Of a DNA stretch of 54,122 nucleotides, positions 35,209 to 44,048 are shown piece by piece. Source of the stretch: Deltaproteobacteria bacterium. GTDB taxonomy: Bacteria > Myxococcota_A > Polyangia > JAAYKL01. The position numbers and the translations under genes are program-made. Positions within the stretch are counted from its first letter, which is position 1, and each line of letters starts with the position of its first letter. Where the stretch lies: NCBI GenBank assembly GCA_029565915.1, contig JAKQNG010000133.1:1-54122 (forward strand), read 5' to 3'. The notes beneath the pieces are model-generated. The model did not search any database. It had not been told where the DNA came from and saw only the letters and a list, made by a program, of their open reading frames with translations.

Positions 35209-37866
35209 ATGGAAATCAGCTGTCAGAAATGCCAGACCGCCTATTCGCTGGACGAACGCCTGCTCAGCCCGTCCGGAACTCCCGTCCGGTGCACCAACTG
35301 CGACCACGTTTTCACTGCCTACCCGCCAAAGCAGATCAAGCTCGATCCCCACGTGCCGTGGTTGCTGAAAACGAGCGCCGGCGAAGCCTTCCGATTCAAC
35401 GCGATTACCGAGTTGCAGGCCTTTGTGGCGGATCGCCGGGCCCTCCGGGACGACGAAGTGTCCAGGTTCGGCGGTCCCTGGAAAACCATCGAATCAATTC
35501 CTGAACTCTCCAGTTTTTTAACCGGCGGAAACCTGCCCCGGACATCCGGTGCGCCGTCACCGTCACCGTCACCGTCTCCCACTCCGGGACCGGCGGTGCG
35601 CCACCAGACCTTTTCCGGAACCGGACAGCAGCCTGTACAGTCGGGGCAGCCCGCACCGGCCGGGGCGCCCCGTCCCTCCGTGGAGACAGCCCGTTCAACA
35701 GCCCCGGAGCGAAAGACGGAACCACCGCCACCGCTTCAGTCGCCGACCGCCGAACGGGCGCCAACCCCCGCACCTGCGGCGACCGCATCCAACGTTCAGA
35801 AAACGGCCGCATGGAAGGCGCCCGCGAAGACTGTTCCCGACAACCCGCCACCGGCCCAGACCCCGGCGCCGGCGGTGGATTCTTCCCTCGTCACGGGCCG
35901 GACCATCCGGGAAAGCATGCTGTCCGGAGCGACCATCCGGGACAACCGGGGCGCTGCCGGACAACCGGCTGTCAATACTGCACCGCCGGACACGCTGGTC
36001 ACGGGTCGGACCATCCGGGAGAGCATGCTCTCGGGACGCACCCTTCGAAAGAGCCTCGTGGCCGGCGACACCATTCCGGAAACACCGGCCGTGACAGCGG
36101 CCCACGTGACCGGACGCCCGGTCCCCGCCGGCCCTTCTGCAGAGACCGCGCGGGCGGCCACCCTGAAGGCGGCACCGGCAGTTGCCTCCCCGACGGCCGC
36201 GCCGGAATCGGCAGGCTATTCCATGGGGCGGCCGGCCGAAACGAATACGGCGGAATTCGACTTTTCCAAGGTGCCCACGGGACAGACGGAAACCTGGTCC
36301 CGGGGAAAGACCCAGCCCATCCGCAAGGATCCGGCCTGGACGCGCAGCGGCACCACCACCAGCACTACCACCGTGGATCAGGACGATCTCGACCTGGACG
36401 ACTCGCCCCGTCGGCGCCGCGGACTCGTGACCGCCATCGTCGTGGCAGCGGTGCTCCTCGTCGGCGGTGGCATTGCCTGGCTGGTGATCAGCAAGGGCGA
36501 TCTGCTGCAGTCCCAGCTCGGCGAGGCCCAGGATCAGAAGAACGAAGAGCGGGAAAAGCTGCTGCTGCTCGATGCGCGTGAAAAATTCCTCCTCGACACG
36601 CCCACGGATTTTGCGCTGGCCGAAAAGAAGTATCTGCAGGTGCTGTCCATCAGCCGGGACAATGCACAGGCCATGGCCGAACTGGCCCTGATGTACGCGG
36701 TGCGGGCCCAGTACACACTGGATGAACTCGTTGACGCGCAGGTGGATCGAAAGAATACGGAATCGCTGCAGAGCCGGTTTGAGTCCCAGGTGGAGGAGGC
36801 ACGACGCTATGCCACCGGGGCCATCGATCTCGCCCCCCGGTTGCCCGACGCCCATCTGGCCATGGCGGACGCGGACCGCCTGTCGGGGGCCATCGATTCG
36901 GCCAGGGGACATATCCGGAAGGCGCGCAGCGACAGCACGCTGACCGAGGCGGCCGTTGTGGATGCCCTCATCTCCATTGCGGACCGGGGAGACCGGGCCG
37001 AAATCATCGGCATGTTGAAGTCGAGCATCGCCAATCCGCCCCTGCTCCGCTCCCTTTATCGACTCGCGCGGGTCCAGGCCTCGGCCGGGCGACTGGCGGA
37101 CGCGAAGGCCACCCTGTCCGAACTGTTCCACGTCAACGCGAATCATCCTCAGGGACGACGCCTGAAGGAGCGCCTCGAAAAAGGCCACAAAGTCGAGTTA
37201 CTGCCCGGTGCCTCCGCAGCGTCCCCGGCAGCGGCCCCGGTGGCTGTGGAATCGGCGGCGGCTCCCGATGTACCTGCCGAACCTGCAGCGGGCACCCCGG
37301 CCGCGACATCTGCACCGGCGACCACCGGGACCACCGGGACCACCGGGACCACCGCAACTGCCACCCCCGCCGGGACGGACGGGCTCCTTGAAAAGGCCGC
37401 AAAAGCACAGGACAGCGGAAAGTATGCGGACGCCCTCACCCTCTACGGACAGGTGCTCGACAAGGAACCATCCAACCTGGATGCGCTGACCGGCATGGCC
37501 GCCACCTACATGGAAATGAAAAACTGGGGACAGGCCATTGCGAAATTCAAGAAGGCCCTCGGGGTGAATGGTCGCTTCGGACCGGCCCTCATCGGCATTG
37601 CCCAGACCTATAAATCCATGGGCCAGCCCCTGGTGGCCCTCAGCTGGTTCGAAAAATACCTGGAAGCCAATCCCTCGGGGCGGGACGCCGAAATCGCGCG
37701 GCGCAACATCGATGCCCTCCGGTCCGAAAACGCCGTCTCCGGAGGATCTCCGGATACAGCCTCGCAACCGGAGGAACCTCCTTCTGATGCGGCACCGGAA
37801 TCCCCCGAAGCACCAACGGCCCCGCCGCCTTCCGAACCGGCACCGGATGCCCAACCTGTCGAATAG
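35209..37866 (+). CDS. MJ0042-type zinc-ribbon, TM and TPR protein
   Basis: An 885-residue protein. Residues 1-45 are a zinc ribbon with CQKC and CTNC. About 47-110 is a GYF-like module (WLLKTSAGEAFRF, FGGPWKTIESIPELSSF). A long Ala/Pro/Thr-rich linker follows that contains two near copies of VTGRTIRESMLSG about 36 residues apart, then one TM helix at about 405-427. The C-terminal half has TPR-like helices (about 460-640), a second Ala/Pro/Gly-Thr linker with GTTGTTGTT, and three more TPRs (about 725-830). Related Myxococcota proteins are thought to be signalling or complex-assembly scaffolds; no enzyme activity is evident. ATG 35209 is the natural start, next to a -10 box. Confidence 0.8.
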   Translation: MEISCQKCQTAYSLDERLLSPSGTPVRCTNCDHVFTAYPPKQIKLDPHVPWLLKTSAGEAFRFNAITELQAFVADRRALRDDEVSRFGGPWKTIESIPELSSFLTGGNLPRTSGAPSPSPSPSPTPGPAVRHQTFSGTGQQPVQSGQPAPAGAPRPSVETARSTAPERKTEPPPPLQSPTAERAPTPAPAATASNVQKTAAWKAPAKTVPDNPPPAQTPAPAVDSSLVTGRTIRESMLSGATIRDNRGAAGQPAVNTAPPDTLVTGRTIRESMLSGRTLRKSLVAGDTIPETPAVTAAHVTGRPVPAGPSAETARAATLKAAPAVASPTAAPESAGYSMGRPAETNTAEFDFSKVPTGQTETWSRGKTQPIRKDPAWTRSGTTTSTTTVDQDDLDLDDSPRRRRGLVTAIVVAAVLLVGGGIAWLVISKGDLLQSQLGEAQDQKNEEREKLLLLDAREKFLLDTPTDFALAEKKYLQVLSISRDNAQAMAELALMYAVRAQYTLDELVDAQVDRKNTESLQSRFESQVEEARRYATGAIDLAPRLPDAHLAMADADRLSGAIDSARGHIRKARSDSTLTEAAVVDALISIADRGDRAEIIGMLKSSIANPPLLRSLYRLARVQASAGRLADAKATLSELFHVNANHPQGRRLKERLEKGHKVELLPGASAASPAAAPVAVESAAAPDVPAEPAAGTPAATSAPATTGTTGTTGTTATATPAGTDGLLEKAAKAQDSGKYADALTLYGQVLDKEPSNLDALTGMAATYMEMKNWGQAIAKFKKALGVNGRFGPALIGIAQTYKSMGQPLVALSWFEKYLEANPSGRDAEIARRNIDALRSENAVSGGSPDTASQPEEPPSDAAPESPEAPTAPPPSEPAPDAQPVE

Positions 37867-37893
37867 ACCGTGAACCAACGAAGCGAGACACCC

Positions 37894-39642
37894 ATGAAAC
37901 GAACCCTGTTGCACATTCTGTGGCTGCTTTTCTGCACCCTGTCCGTCGCGGGATGCGACCTCGACATGGAGTCCCTGGAAGACAGCATGGACCCGGAAGA
38001 CGGCGGCCCCGTGGCGGTCGTATTCCACCTGGACGGCGACATGCCCGAGTTTGACGACCCGGGCGCCATGTTCGGACCGCCCGGCCCGACCCAGCAGCGA
38101 CTGCTCCGCCTGCTGAAAAAAGCCTCCAGGGACCTGCTGGTGCAGGAAATCGTCATCCACGTGCACGCCCTGCCCACGGGCTGGGCCCGCGCCGCGGAAA
38201 TCGCCGACGGCATTTCAAAGGCTGCAAAGCACAAGCCCGTCACCTGCCTGCTGGAATCGGCGGACAACCTCACCTACTGGATGGCCGCCCGGGCCTGCCC
38301 GCGCATTCTGGCCGCCCCCGCCGGCGGCGTGGACCTGATCGGTCTCTCCATGGAAACCGTCTATCTGCGGGAGATGCTCGATGCGCTGGGCATCGAAGCG
38401 GACATGATGAGTGTCGGCCGATACAAGAACGCCGCGGAAAACCTGCTGCGCAACGACATGTCACCCGATGCCCGGGAGGCCAGTCAGAGCCTGCTGGACG
38501 ACCTCTCCTTCTTTTTTATCGCGGACATCGCGAAAGGTCGAAAGCTGGATAAAAAGAAGGTGAAGGACCTTGTGGATGGAGGGCCGTACACGGCGGCGGC
38601 GGCAAAGAAGAAGGGACTCGTGGACGATATTTCGACGCTGGCCGCCCTGATGCACGCCCTCGGCGCAAAGTACGAGGGCGGTGTGGTCACCGACTACGGC
38701 AGAACACCGCCAAAGGAAATGGATCTGGCGGAGCTGCTGAAGCTGTTCAGCGGCGACACCTCGTCTCCAGCCGATGACGAACCGCGGATTGCCATCATTC
38801 CGGTCATCGGCACCATCAACAGCGGCATCGATCAGGGCGGATTTCCCGGTTCGTCCGAGGCGGTCTACGACATCACGCTCATTGAAAACCTGATGGCTGC
38901 GGGAGACGACGAGGCGGTAAAGGCGGTGGTGCTGCGCATCGACAGCCCCGGCGGCAGCGCTCTGGCTTCCGACAACATCTGGGAGGCCGTCTCGGCCCTT
39001 GCCAGGAAAAAGCCGGTGGTGGCATCCATGGGCGACGTGGCCGCATCCGGCGGATACTACATTGCGTCCGCCGCGGAGGTGATCTTTGCGCAGGAGACCA
39101 CCATCACCGGTTCCATCGGCGTGGTGGGCGGAAAGATCGTCATCGCCAACGGACTCTCCCGCATCGGTATTCACCGGGACGGCGTGGAGACCGCGGAGCG
39201 GGCCGGCATGATGAGCCCCATGCGGCCCTTCACGGACGACGAGCGCAAGGATGTGCTGGCCTCCATGCAACACATCTATCAGCTTTTTGTGCGGCGCGTG
39301 GCGCAGGGCCGGGACCTGAAAAAAGAAGACGTGCTCGCCGTTGCCGAAGGCCGCGTCTGGAGCGGAAAGCAGGCAAAGGAGCACCACCTCGTCGACCGGT
39401 TCGGCGGGCTGAGCGACGCCATTGACCAGGCGCGGAAGCTGGCAAAGGCCCCGGGCCTCAAGGCGTCCGTTTATCCGCCGCCGAAAACCTTCATGGAAGT
39501 GCTGGGCGAAGCCTTTTCGCAGGATCCGGAGGCCCGGGTGCTGTCGTCCTTTGCGGAGGGGCGGCTGGCCCTGCAGCTCCATGCCCTGCTGTCCAGGGAA
39601 CCGGTCCTCGCCCTGTGTCCCGTCTCCGTCAACGTCCGCTGA
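37894..39642 (+). CDS. sppA: SppA-type signal peptide peptidase (S49), predicted lipoprotein
   Basis: Signal peptide peptidases degrade cleaved signal peptides in the membrane. The 582-residue, tandem-domain length fits the long Gram-negative form. The Lys general base is Lys-178 in SVGRYKNAAENLL, and the nucleophile is Ser-385 in GDVAASGGYYI; IDSPGGSALASDN is also typical. The N-terminus MKRTLLHIL... ends in a lipobox LSVAGC with Cys-21, which suggests a lipid anchor instead of the usual TM helix. ATG 37894 gives this signal; a GTG at 37870 is the alternative. An acidic segment follows the Cys. It lies between the zinc-ribbon/TPR gene and lpxC, 3 bp before the latter. Confidence 0.9.
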   Translation: MKRTLLHILWLLFCTLSVAGCDLDMESLEDSMDPEDGGPVAVVFHLDGDMPEFDDPGAMFGPPGPTQQRLLRLLKKASRDLLVQEIVIHVHALPTGWARAAEIADGISKAAKHKPVTCLLESADNLTYWMAARACPRILAAPAGGVDLIGLSMETVYLREMLDALGIEADMMSVGRYKNAAENLLRNDMSPDAREASQSLLDDLSFFFIADIAKGRKLDKKKVKDLVDGGPYTAAAAKKKGLVDDISTLAALMHALGAKYEGGVVTDYGRTPPKEMDLAELLKLFSGDTSSPADDEPRIAIIPVIGTINSGIDQGGFPGSSEAVYDITLIENLMAAGDDEAVKAVVLRIDSPGGSALASDNIWEAVSALARKKPVVASMGDVAASGGYYIASAAEVIFAQETTITGSIGVVGGKIVIANGLSRIGIHRDGVETAERAGMMSPMRPFTDDERKDVLASMQHIYQLFVRRVAQGRDLKKEDVLAVAEGRVWSGKQAKEHHLVDRFGGLSDAIDQARKLAKAPGLKASVYPPPKTFMEVLGEAFSQDPEARVLSSFAEGRLALQLHALLSREPVLALCPVSVNVR

Positions 39643-39645
39643 CCG

Positions 39646-40434
39646 ATGATCGCGTTTTTCGGATCGGGCATCCACACGGGCATCTGCGCCGACATCCGCA
39701 TTGAACCCCGGACCGGAGAGGGCATCGAATTCGTTGCGCAGAACGGCCGCGTGCCGGCATGCCCCGCCTGTCTGACGGAAACCGGGGGCCGGTCCACCAC
39801 CCTCGAATCAGGCCCTGTCCGGATACGGACCGTGGAGCACCTCCTGGCCGCGCTCATCTGCACACGTCCTCACGCCACGGTCCACGTGAGCGGACCCGAG
39901 ATTCCCATCCTGGACGGCAGTGCGGCCCCGTTTGTGGCCGGACTCCCGCAGGCAACGGACAGCGCCGTTCCCCCTCGGCTCTCCTGCCGCAGGGAAATAC
40001 GGATTGCCCGCAACGGCAGTGTTGCCGTCCTGTCCCTGTGCGAACGGGATGAAGAGCCCGCCTACACGGTGGTCCTCGATTACGCCCATCCCGCCATGGG
40101 CGACCTGACCTTCACGTTTCGTCCCTTTGCGGACGATTTTGCGACGCAGGTGGCGCCCGCGCGGACCTTTGCCCTGGAAGAAGAAGTTCCAGACCTGTTC
40201 CGGCAGGGACTCGCCGCCGGCGGCGGCCTCCACAATGCGCTGGTCATCGGGCGCGATGGTCCGCTCAACCCCGGGGGAATGCGGTTTTCCAACGAACCCG
40301 CCCGCCACAAGATGCTCGATCTGCTGGGCGACCTGGCCCTCCTGGGCGCGCTGCCCCATGCCCACCTGCGCATCGAGAAGCCCGGACACGGCATCCATCA
40401 CGCGCTGGTGCGGTCCATTGCGGCATCGCTGTAG
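39646..40434 (+). CDS. lpxC: UDP-3-O-acyl-N-acetylglucosamine deacetylase LpxC
   Basis: LpxC is the zinc enzyme for the first committed step of lipid A synthesis. At 262 residues it is shorter than the usual 300 or so. Zinc ligands are visible as His-65 (TVEHLLAAL), His-221 and Asp-225 (HKMLDLLGD); His-248 in PGHGIHH matches the catalytic His near the C-terminus. ILDGSAAPFV and APARTFALEEEVP are further family blocks. It begins 3 bp after the SppA stop and overlaps the convergent flavoprotein by 37 bp. Together with lpxB and the LpxL-type gene it confirms an LPS-bearing envelope. Confidence 0.93.
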   Translation: MIAFFGSGIHTGICADIRIEPRTGEGIEFVAQNGRVPACPACLTETGGRSTTLESGPVRIRTVEHLLAALICTRPHATVHVSGPEIPILDGSAAPFVAGLPQATDSAVPPRLSCRREIRIARNGSVAVLSLCERDEEPAYTVVLDYAHPAMGDLTFTFRPFADDFATQVAPARTFALEEEVPDLFRQGLAAGGGLHNALVIGRDGPLNPGGMRFSNEPARHKMLDLLGDLALLGALPHAHLRIEKPGHGIHHALVRSIAASL

Positions 40435-41456
40435 ACAAATCGCCGCATCACCTTCTGCGCCAGCCATCGGGATTTCAGCAGCAGGGGCGTGTGGTCGTAG
40501 AGCAGCCGTCCGATGACCGGATGGAACAGCAGCTCCAGCGTGCGTCGACGCGACGTGATGAGCCGCTCCAGCGCAGCAGACCGGTAGGGCGGTGACAGGG
40601 CCTCTTTTGCCACCTCCCGGCCCGAGATGAGGGCCTGGGAAATGCCTTCGCCGGTAATCGGATCGGCAAAGCCGCCCGCGTCGCCGGCCAGGAAGATGCG
40701 GCCGAAGCGGTGCCCCGCGTAGCGACAGCCGATGGAGCCCGCCTGGTGGATGCCGGCGTCCATCGGGATGCCGAGGCGGTGGAGCCATTGCCGGAAGCTC
40801 CGGGAAAGGGCCGCCGCGTCGTGGGTGTCCACCGATACGCCGCAACCCACTTTCAGGGCGTCGGTCAGCGGAAACGCCCATCCGTAGCCGGGGCCGAACA
40901 GCCCGTAGTCGAACCACACCCCCGGGCAGAAAGGAAGCAGCGCTGCGGCGGATGCCGCGCCGGCGGGCAGGACGATCTGCCGGGCAATGACAGACACTGC
41001 GGAGGGCAGCCTCAGGTGCCGGCGCACGGCGGATTTCGGGCCGTCCGCGCCGATGATCAGGCCGGTGTTGATGCGTCGCCGCTCAGTGACCACAATGCCG
41101 TCTGCAATGTTGCGGCACCGTTCGCCTTGGTACACCACTGCGCCCCGGTCCCGCAGATCCTGAATGGCTGCCCGGGTCCAGTGGGTTCGCTCCGCCACGT
41201 GCATGAACGGCGCATCCAGCTCGATGAGGCAGCGACCCGGGGAACCGTTTACAAACAGTCGGCGGCAGGGCACCGGGTCTGCCGCGAAGGAGCCGAGCTG
41301 ATCCATGGCAGCAGGGGTCAATCCGCCGCCGCAGGCCTTGGTGCCCGGCAGGGCGTGGCGTTCGACAAGCACCACCCGGGCGCCCAGGGCCAGCCCTTCG
41401 CGCGCAGCAGCGATGCCCGCCGGTCCGGCGCCGATGATGCAGAGGTCAGGGGTCAT
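40398..41456 (-). CDS. Geranylgeranyl-reductase-family FAD oxidoreductase
   Basis: A 352-residue flavoprotein with the FAD dinucleotide fold at the N-terminus (CIIGAGPAGIAAA), the family signature KACGGGLTPAAM at about 42-53, and the second FAD motif LAGDAGGFADPITGEGI. Family members reduce isoprenoid chains of chlorophyll, quinones or archaeal lipids; in a chemotroph the substrate may be menaquinone or a polyprenol. No partner gene is seen. Its 3' end overlaps lpxC on the opposite strand. Confidence 0.87.
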   Translation of the reverse strand: MTPDLCIIGAGPAGIAAAREGLALGARVVLVERHALPGTKACGGGLTPAAMDQLGSFAADPVPCRRLFVNGSPGRCLIELDAPFMHVAERTHWTRAAIQDLRDRGAVVYQGERCRNIADGIVVTERRRINTGLIIGADGPKSAVRRHLRLPSAVSVIARQIVLPAGAASAAALLPFCPGVWFDYGLFGPGYGWAFPLTDALKVGCGVSVDTHDAAALSRSFRQWLHRLGIPMDAGIHQAGSIGCRYAGHRFGRIFLAGDAGGFADPITGEGISQALISGREVAKEALSPPYRSAALERLITSRRRTLELLFHPVIGRLLYDHTPLLLKSRWLAQKVMRRFVYSDAAMDRTSA

Positions 41457-41478
41457 GGAATCAGGGGGATGTTAGAAA

Positions 41479-43641
41479 TCAGGGAAGGCACTGGAGGGCG
41501 GCCGCCGCGTCGTCGCAGGAGGCGGGCCGGGTGTCGCCGTCGCAATTGCTGGTCCAGTCCTCTTCGCCATCGTCGTCGAGGTCGAAATCACATGGAGAGC
41601 CGGCATTCCCCTGCACCGGGCAGCAGGCGGGATCCGCGTTGTGGGCCGGATTGTCCTCCGTCTGTTCTTCAAAGGTGACTTCGTCGCAGTCAAAGGGCCC
41701 GTTGCCGTCGTTGTCCTCGCCGTCGTTGCAGGAGGAGAAGCTGTTTTCCTGGCAGTTGGGGTCTTCGAATTTGAATTCCTGCAGGCACTGGATGTTCGTC
41801 GTCCGCGCCGCGCCGGCCTGCTCAAGCGCATCTTCTGTAAACGTCACCATGAAGCGGCATGCGAGGGGGCAGACTTCCGCATTGCCGGCGCCGTTGGCCG
41901 TGCAGTTGCCGCACTGGCTGCACTCGCTGTCGTCGCAGTCCACATCGCCGTCGCCGTCGTTGTCTTCACCGTCGTTGCAGGCGTCGGAGAAATTCTCCCG
42001 TCTCGAGTTTTCACAGTAGTACCAACCAAATTCGTTCTGATTGATGTCCGTCAAATCCGCCTGCGGGGTATCCGCACAGTCGATGGGCAGGGGAATCTTG
42101 GGCAACATGCAGGCCACCACCGGGTTTTCTTCGTCGCCCACCTGCTCGGAGCCCGCCCATTCGCCGTTTTCAAGTTCCCGGCACTCGGTTCCGGCGAATT
42201 CCATGACGGCATTGCACATGGCCACCCGGTTGGCCGGATCGTAGCCCAGTCGCTTGGAATAGCAGGTACCGCTCAGGTTCTGGGCAATCAGCACGGCGAT
42301 GTCCTGCATGGCTTGCGACCAGTCCTCGTTGCAGATGGAATACACGTAGCTGAGATTGCCGTATTCCTTGGCGAGCTCCACATAGCGGGTGCCCGGATAG
42401 GCCTGGGTAATGGGCGTGTCGCCGTCGAAACGTTCACATGCGTATTCAAAGTAAGTGGCTTCCGGTCCGGAGGTGGTGTTGGGCGGGAGCCGCTGAACGG
42501 TGCCCGGGTCTCCCATGGTGCCTTCTTCCAGCTCAAAATCCAGGCAGTCGGCAATTTCGGAACCTTTGCCCTGACATGCCGTTGCACGTTCACTACCTGG
42601 ATTTTCCTCGTCATAGGGAACCCCGACGATGGCGGCAAACAGCACGGCACCGGCGGCCGCTCCGGCGCCGGACACCCGGGCTTTCGCATCGGCGTACATC
42701 TGCTTGATTTCCGCGGCGGAATAGAGGAATTGCTGATTCATGCCGCAGGCGATGTTTCGCTTGTACTGGTCCTGTACTTCCTCAGACTCGAACAGAGAGG
42801 GGCCGTCCTCCATGGAGCAATCCTCCTCGTCGGAAACGATCAGCACCACCATGAGGGAATCCTCCCGCATGAACTGGTTATCGATGCCGTCTCCGGCCAG
42901 GCCGGCGGCCGCGGCCATGAGCTGCTGCTCGAACCCGCAACCCGTGGTGCCCACGTTGGCCATGCAGGCCGTGGCAAAGGCCAGATCCGCACTGGACCAG
43001 TTTCCGCTGTCCAGATCGAGGTAGGTCCGCCCCACGCTTTCCGGCGAATCCGGGCAGCTCTGGCCGTCGCCGTCGCCTCCCGGGGCTTCGCACACGCCAA
43101 TGCCTTCGCCGTCAATATCTGCGCAGGTCCAGCCGGTGGGGCACTGGATGTCCGGATCCGGATCACCGCCACAGGCGATGACGCCGGAGCGCAGGTCGAC
43201 GGTGGCGTTGGTATAGTCCGTAATGAACGCCCCGTTATTGCCTCTGGGATCCGTACATCCTTCCGGGGCCGCACCTCCGGGCCATCCGTCGTTGTCCGGG
43301 TCAAACGCGTTGCCGCCCCACTGGAGACCCATGTCCGAGGTGGTGATGGCGATGCGGATGTTATCCGTCGGCGGAAAACTCCAGTTGGGGAGGGGATTTA
43401 CCAGGGAGTTGACGAGGGGGAAGAAGGCCGTCGCCAGGATTTCCTGCTCCGCGGCCATGGAGCTGGAGTTGTCGATGACCACCAGGATGTCCACGCCGTC
43501 GAACCCGCCGAGGACCGGCTGGCTGGACTGGAGTTCAGTGGGCACCGGGCAGACGGGCGCCGGCTTGCGGTCCATGCATCCCAGGGACAGCAGGGACGCG
43601 ACGGCCATCAGAATCAACGTTGAACGGCAAACTGTTTTCAT
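41479..43641 (-). CDS. vWA-domain lipoprotein with Cys-rich tail
   Basis: A 720-residue lipoprotein (signal ending SLLSLGC). The von Willebrand A-like domain occupies about 48-330 and has a MIDAS motif in VVIDNSSSM; Cys-containing inserts with DPDNDGWPGGAAP and GGDGDG loops break it up. From about residue 595 the tail has two NDGEDNDG-type loops (SDACNDGEDNDGDGDVDCDD and SSCNDGEDNDGNG), rich in Cys and Asp, likely calcium-binding. It is predicted to be a secreted adhesion or binding protein. GAAGGAGGAGAAAAG precedes the ATG. It diverges from the surface operon with 407 bp between. Confidence 0.8.
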   Translation of the reverse strand: MKTVCRSTLILMAVASLLSLGCMDRKPAPVCPVPTELQSSQPVLGGFDGVDILVVIDNSSSMAAEQEILATAFFPLVNSLVNPLPNWSFPPTDNIRIAITTSDMGLQWGGNAFDPDNDGWPGGAAPEGCTDPRGNNGAFITDYTNATVDLRSGVIACGGDPDPDIQCPTGWTCADIDGEGIGVCEAPGGDGDGQSCPDSPESVGRTYLDLDSGNWSSADLAFATACMANVGTTGCGFEQQLMAAAAGLAGDGIDNQFMREDSLMVVLIVSDEEDCSMEDGPSLFESEEVQDQYKRNIACGMNQQFLYSAAEIKQMYADAKARVSGAGAAAGAVLFAAIVGVPYDEENPGSERATACQGKGSEIADCLDFELEEGTMGDPGTVQRLPPNTTSGPEATYFEYACERFDGDTPITQAYPGTRYVELAKEYGNLSYVYSICNEDWSQAMQDIAVLIAQNLSGTCYSKRLGYDPANRVAMCNAVMEFAGTECRELENGEWAGSEQVGDEENPVVACMLPKIPLPIDCADTPQADLTDINQNEFGWYYCENSRRENFSDACNDGEDNDGDGDVDCDDSECSQCGNCTANGAGNAEVCPLACRFMVTFTEDALEQAGAARTTNIQCLQEFKFEDPNCQENSFSSCNDGEDNDGNGPFDCDEVTFEEQTEDNPAHNADPACCPVQGNAGSPCDFDLDDDGEEDWTSNCDGDTRPASCDDAAAALQCLP

Positions 43642-44048
43642 CTTTTCTCCTCCTTCATGGAGATCGTCTACGTATTTACAATGACGCCGGACATACTAAC
43701 CGCATTAGATACCGAAATCAATCATTACAGCCACATTCAAACCCCGAAAACGCCGAAAAATCACCTGCTTCCACTCCCCGCCGTTCGTGGCCTTCCATGC
43801 TGGACTGTGCATATGCACATCCGGTGCCACCCGCGGAACCCGCCGGCCCCCGCGGAATCAGTCGACTTTACTGTACCTGCGGGACGAAAAAACGGACATG
43901 CATGGCAATTGTGTTGTCAATTTGCTGCAACCGGATTGGCAGAACCCCACGCTCACCAGGTGCAACAGAAATCCCGAAACGGGAGTTGCGGGGTTCCAAT
44001 CGTTTCGCTATCGTTTTCATACACTATTCATCGATCAAAGGGGTTGCC
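43642..44048. other. 407-bp divergent intergenic region
   Basis: No convincing gene is seen. Frames open here are antisense-like or extensions of the 44049 gene and lack ribosome binding sites. The first 110 bases are A/T-richer than the surroundings. It should hold the promoters of the vWA lipoprotein (minus) and the five-gene surface operon (plus), but no -10/-35 pair stands out. Confidence 0.5.

Noticed and set aside
35695-37188. A 497-codon minus-strand frame in the zinc-ribbon/TPR gene.
   Set aside because: Antisense to an ORF with recognisable zinc ribbon, TM and TPRs; no domain in the antisense product.
41641-43623. A 660-codon plus-strand frame opposite the vWA lipoprotein.
   Set aside because: The minus strand has the lipoprotein signal, MIDAS motif and ribosome binding site; the plus frame has none.
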